Shown: positions 62,073 to 64,000 of the stretch, in pieces
Numbering within the stretch: position 1 is the first letter of the stretch
How the letters are laid out: the number at the start of each line of letters is the position of its first letter
From: Spartobacteria bacterium
GTDB taxonomy: Bacteria > Verrucomicrobiota > Verrucomicrobiia > Chthoniobacterales > UBA6821
DNA: 64,000 nucleotides
Reading direction: 5' to 3'
Assembly: GCA_947487385.1 (NCBI GenBank)
Contig: CANKWU010000006.1
Span: 1-64,000, forward strand
Program-made: the position numbers and the translations under genes
Notes under the pieces: generated by a model
Told to the model about the DNA's origin: nothing
Databases searched by the model: none
What the model saw: the letters and a program-made list of their open reading frames with translations, nothing else

Positions 62073-63464
62073 TCAGTCCAGCAACTCGGCTTCGAGATCA
62101 TAACCGCGGGTGCCGGTGATCCTAACACGATGAAATTCCCCGGCCTTAACAGGCGTGGTGAAGTGCACCCGACAATCGACATCAGGGGCATCCCCCTCAG
62201 TTCGTCCGAACTGGTTGGTATCGGCCAGGATAATCATTTCCTTCCCCACCTGCTCCAAGGCAAGCTCAACGGCAATCTGCTGCTGCACGAGCATCGCCTC
62301 TCGGTGGCGGCGCTTCTTAGTTCCTCCATGGATCTGACCCGGAAGCTTCGCGGCGCGGGATTCTTCCTCTCGGGAATAGTTAAAGACGCCCAGACGCTCA
62401 AACCGGCGGTCGCTCATGAATTTCAAGAGACTCTCGAAATGCTCCTCAGCTTCTCCGGGGAACCCGACAATGAATGTAGTCCTGATCGTCAGTCCTGGAA
62501 TGCCGGCGCGCATCCGATCGATCAGGCGTTCGATGTGACCGCGGTCCGTTTCGCGACGCATGGCATCCAGCATCACGTCATGGATGTGCTGTAGCGGCAT
62601 GTCGACATAGCGGGCCACCTTGGGGTTGCGCGCGATCGCCGCAATCATGTCGTCGCTCCAGTGGGCCGGATGGGTGTAGAGAAGACGGATCCAGAACTCC
62701 CCAGGGATTGCTGTCAAGGCGTCAAGCAGGGCGGGAAGTCCGGGCCCTCTGGCTTCATCAACAGGCTGACGCGGTCCGGCCTTCTGCTCCCAAAGATCCA
62801 TCCCGTAGTATGTGGTGTCCTGGCTGATAAGGTTGATCTCCTTCACTCCGGATGCCACCAGTCCCTCGACTTCCTTCACCACGGACTCGATCGTGCGACT
62901 GCGGTGGCGTCCACGCATCCTGGGAATAACACAAAAGGAACAGGGGTGGTTGCATCCTTCGGCGATTTTCACGTAAGCGGTGTGAGAAGCCGTGAGGCGG
63001 ACACGCGGAGTGTCGTAGTCGGGAATGTAAGCGGCGCGGCGCGAGACCTCGACCAAGGCCCCCTTTTCTTCACGCTCGTCGTCAAGAAGGCGGTCAAAGA
63101 ACGAGCCCGCGCTCTTGATCTCATCCAACCCCATGAAGGCATCCACTTCGGGCAACTGAATGGCGAGATCGCTCGAATAGCGTTGGGAAAGGCATCCCCC
63201 CACGACCAGCTTCTGTCCCGGTTTTGCACCATGGAGACGGCGGCGGTTAGCCTCCAGGATCGCATTGATACTCTCCTCCTTCGCGGGATCAATGAATCCG
63301 CAGGTATTGACTAGGACAACATCAGCCTCATCGGTCTCGTTCGTGAGTTCGTAGCCGTGGAGCTTGGCATCTCCAAGCAGGATTTCGGCATCGACGAGGT
63401 TCTTGGCACAGCCAAGACTAATCAAGCCGATCTTGCGGGTTTCAGGAATCTGGGTCGTGCTCAT
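62073..63464 (-). CDS. rimO: ribosomal protein S12 methylthiotransferase RimO
   Basis: Radical-SAM enzyme that adds a methylthio group to Asp of S12, made in this window at 15055-15462. 463 residues: N-terminal UPF0004 with ISLGCAKNLVDAEILLGDA, VNTCGFIDPAKEESI and VVGGCLSQRY (three Cys for one Fe-S cluster), then EGCNHPCSFCVIPRMRG (radical-SAM CxxxCxxC), the core domain to about 375 and a TRAM domain at 395-463. It overlaps the RodZ-like gene by four bases and precedes mlaE by 7. Confidence 0.95.
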   Translation of the reverse strand: MSTTQIPETRKIGLISLGCAKNLVDAEILLGDAKLHGYELTNETDEADVVLVNTCGFIDPAKEESINAILEANRRRLHGAKPGQKLVVGGCLSQRYSSDLAIQLPEVDAFMGLDEIKSAGSFFDRLLDDEREEKGALVEVSRRAAYIPDYDTPRVRLTASHTAYVKIAEGCNHPCSFCVIPRMRGRHRSRTIESVVKEVEGLVASGVKEINLISQDTTYYGMDLWEQKAGPRQPVDEARGPGLPALLDALTAIPGEFWIRLLYTHPAHWSDDMIAAIARNPKVARYVDMPLQHIHDVMLDAMRRETDRGHIERLIDRMRAGIPGLTIRTTFIVGFPGEAEEHFESLLKFMSDRRFERLGVFNYSREEESRAAKLPGQIHGGTKKRRHREAMLVQQQIAVELALEQVGKEMIILADTNQFGRTEGDAPDVDCRVHFTTPVKAGEFHRVRITGTRGYDLEAELLD

Positions 63465-63940
63465 CGGTTGGAAAAAGAAGAGGGGCTAGTGTTACTGGTG
63501 ATCCAGGGAATGGATCGGACGCGCGAAAGCTGGCGCATCAAACCCCAGGTGCTTAGGAGCGTGGTAATGAGAACGATGTAAACGACTGCTCGTCCCAAGG
63601 GAGCCAAGGGAGCAAGCAGTTCCAGACCCCACTCAAATGGTGGTTTCAGGGGGTGTGCAAAATTCGCCAGATACTGGCAGTTCTTGGGTGCCAGTTCAGG
63701 CATCGGGGGAAGGGAGTCGCGGATTGCCATCGGATCCAAACCCAAAGCTCGCGCGTAGGTCACGGCATGGATCCGGGCAATATCGGGATTCAGGGATCCT
63801 CCCTCCTCTATCAGTTCGATCTCCTGTTCGGAAATTCTTGCTAACTGTGAAGCCTCTCCAAGACTCAGACACAGATCCTGTCTTACCTCACGGAGAAGAG
63901 GTCCAAGTGGCCTAGGTGATAATGTCGGTTGAAAAAACAT
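63461..63940 (-). CDS. HTH protein resembling the N-terminal part of RodZ
   Basis: 159 residues. An HTH_25/XRE-type helix-turn-helix at 13-75 (LGPLLREVRQDLCLSLGEAS, QLARISEQEIELIEEG, ARIHAVTYARALGLDP) is followed by a Pro/Lys linker and a hydrophobic segment at about 113-135 (AVVYIVLITTLLSTWGLM). RodZ has the same layout, but its C-terminal periplasmic domain is missing: only about 25 residues follow the helix. It could be a shortened RodZ anchoring MreB, or another membrane-bound regulator. First gene of a run with rimO and mla genes. Confidence 0.75.
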   Translation of the reverse strand: MFFQPTLSPRPLGPLLREVRQDLCLSLGEASQLARISEQEIELIEEGGSLNPDIARIHAVTYARALGLDPMAIRDSLPPMPELAPKNCQYLANFAHPLKPPFEWGLELLAPLAPLGRAVVYIVLITTLLSTWGLMRQLSRVRSIPWITSNTSPSSFSNR

Positions 63941-64000
63941 AAATAATGAAGGTCAGAGGGGATGCTCTACTCAGTCGTCCAGACCATCTAGGTCGACTAG

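Overview
The window is a chromosomal segment of a Gram-negative bacterium, most likely of the Verrucomicrobiota. I base this on the protein style (GspF/GspG pair with a long hydrophobic prepilin leader, a DUF1980/permease pair, a GH3 enzyme and a sialate-esterase-like protein, Mla outer-membrane lipid genes, many weak or absent Shine-Dalgarno sequences), not on a database search. The class is uncertain. Base composition looks moderately GC-rich and even. No integrase, transposase gene, CRISPR array, tRNA or rRNA was found.

Region 1 (98-15462, minus strand) is one continuous str/S10/spc run: rpsL-rpsG-fusA-rpsJ-rplC-rplD-rplW-rplB-rpsS-[unknown secreted coiled-coil protein]-rplV-rpsC-rplP-rpmC-rpsQ-rplN-rplX-rplE-rpsH-rplF-rplR-rpsE-rplO-secY-adk. 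tuf, rpsN (S14) and rpmD (L30) are missing from their usual places. An unrelated exported coiled-coil protein sits between S19 and L22.

Region 2 (15840-31964) is mixed housekeeping and accessory: a DCC-type thiol protein, ilvD, ppk2, a trmL-ABC ATPase-DsbD/ScsB operon with 4-base overlaps, a sialate O-acetylesterase homologue lacking its catalytic Ser and His, a DEAD-box helicase, an HI0933-type flavoprotein, a YkgJ cysteine-cluster protein, a double CbiX chelatase and a GH3 glycosidase. Short inverted-repeat elements with the consensus AATATGGAACTCAGGAA lie in several of the intergenic gaps here and again near 52.6 kb.

Region 3 (31959-44428) holds a Pit phosphate transporter behind a Pho-box-like repeat, a broken hypoxanthine phosphoribosyltransferase gene, a broken two-repeat exported protein, an operon of a CECG-motif permease, a DUF1980 partner with His-rich loops and an AttH/CrtC-type lipocalin, then transketolase with a clear terminator, agmatine deiminase, thioredoxin, a Pro/Ala-rich tail-anchored protein and a Prc/Tsp protease.

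Region 4 (44476-64000) carries an MBL hydrolase, gspF-gspG, a Nudix-like protein, an ECF sigma factor, the protein quality-control operon tig-clpP-clpX-trmB, a peptide/nickel-type ABC importer with one ATPase only, a DUF202 membrane protein, a periplasmic rhodanese, a decayed beta-carbonic anhydrase gene, a sugar-nucleotide transferase, and rodZ-like/rimO/mlaE/mlaF/mlaD.

No single large unknown defence or biosynthetic system is visible. The points most worth following are the exported gene inside the S10 operon, the permease/DUF1980/lipocalin operon, the short repeat family found near gene starts, and the four independently degraded or inactivated genes (hpt, two-repeat protein, beta-carbonic anhydrase, sialate esterase).
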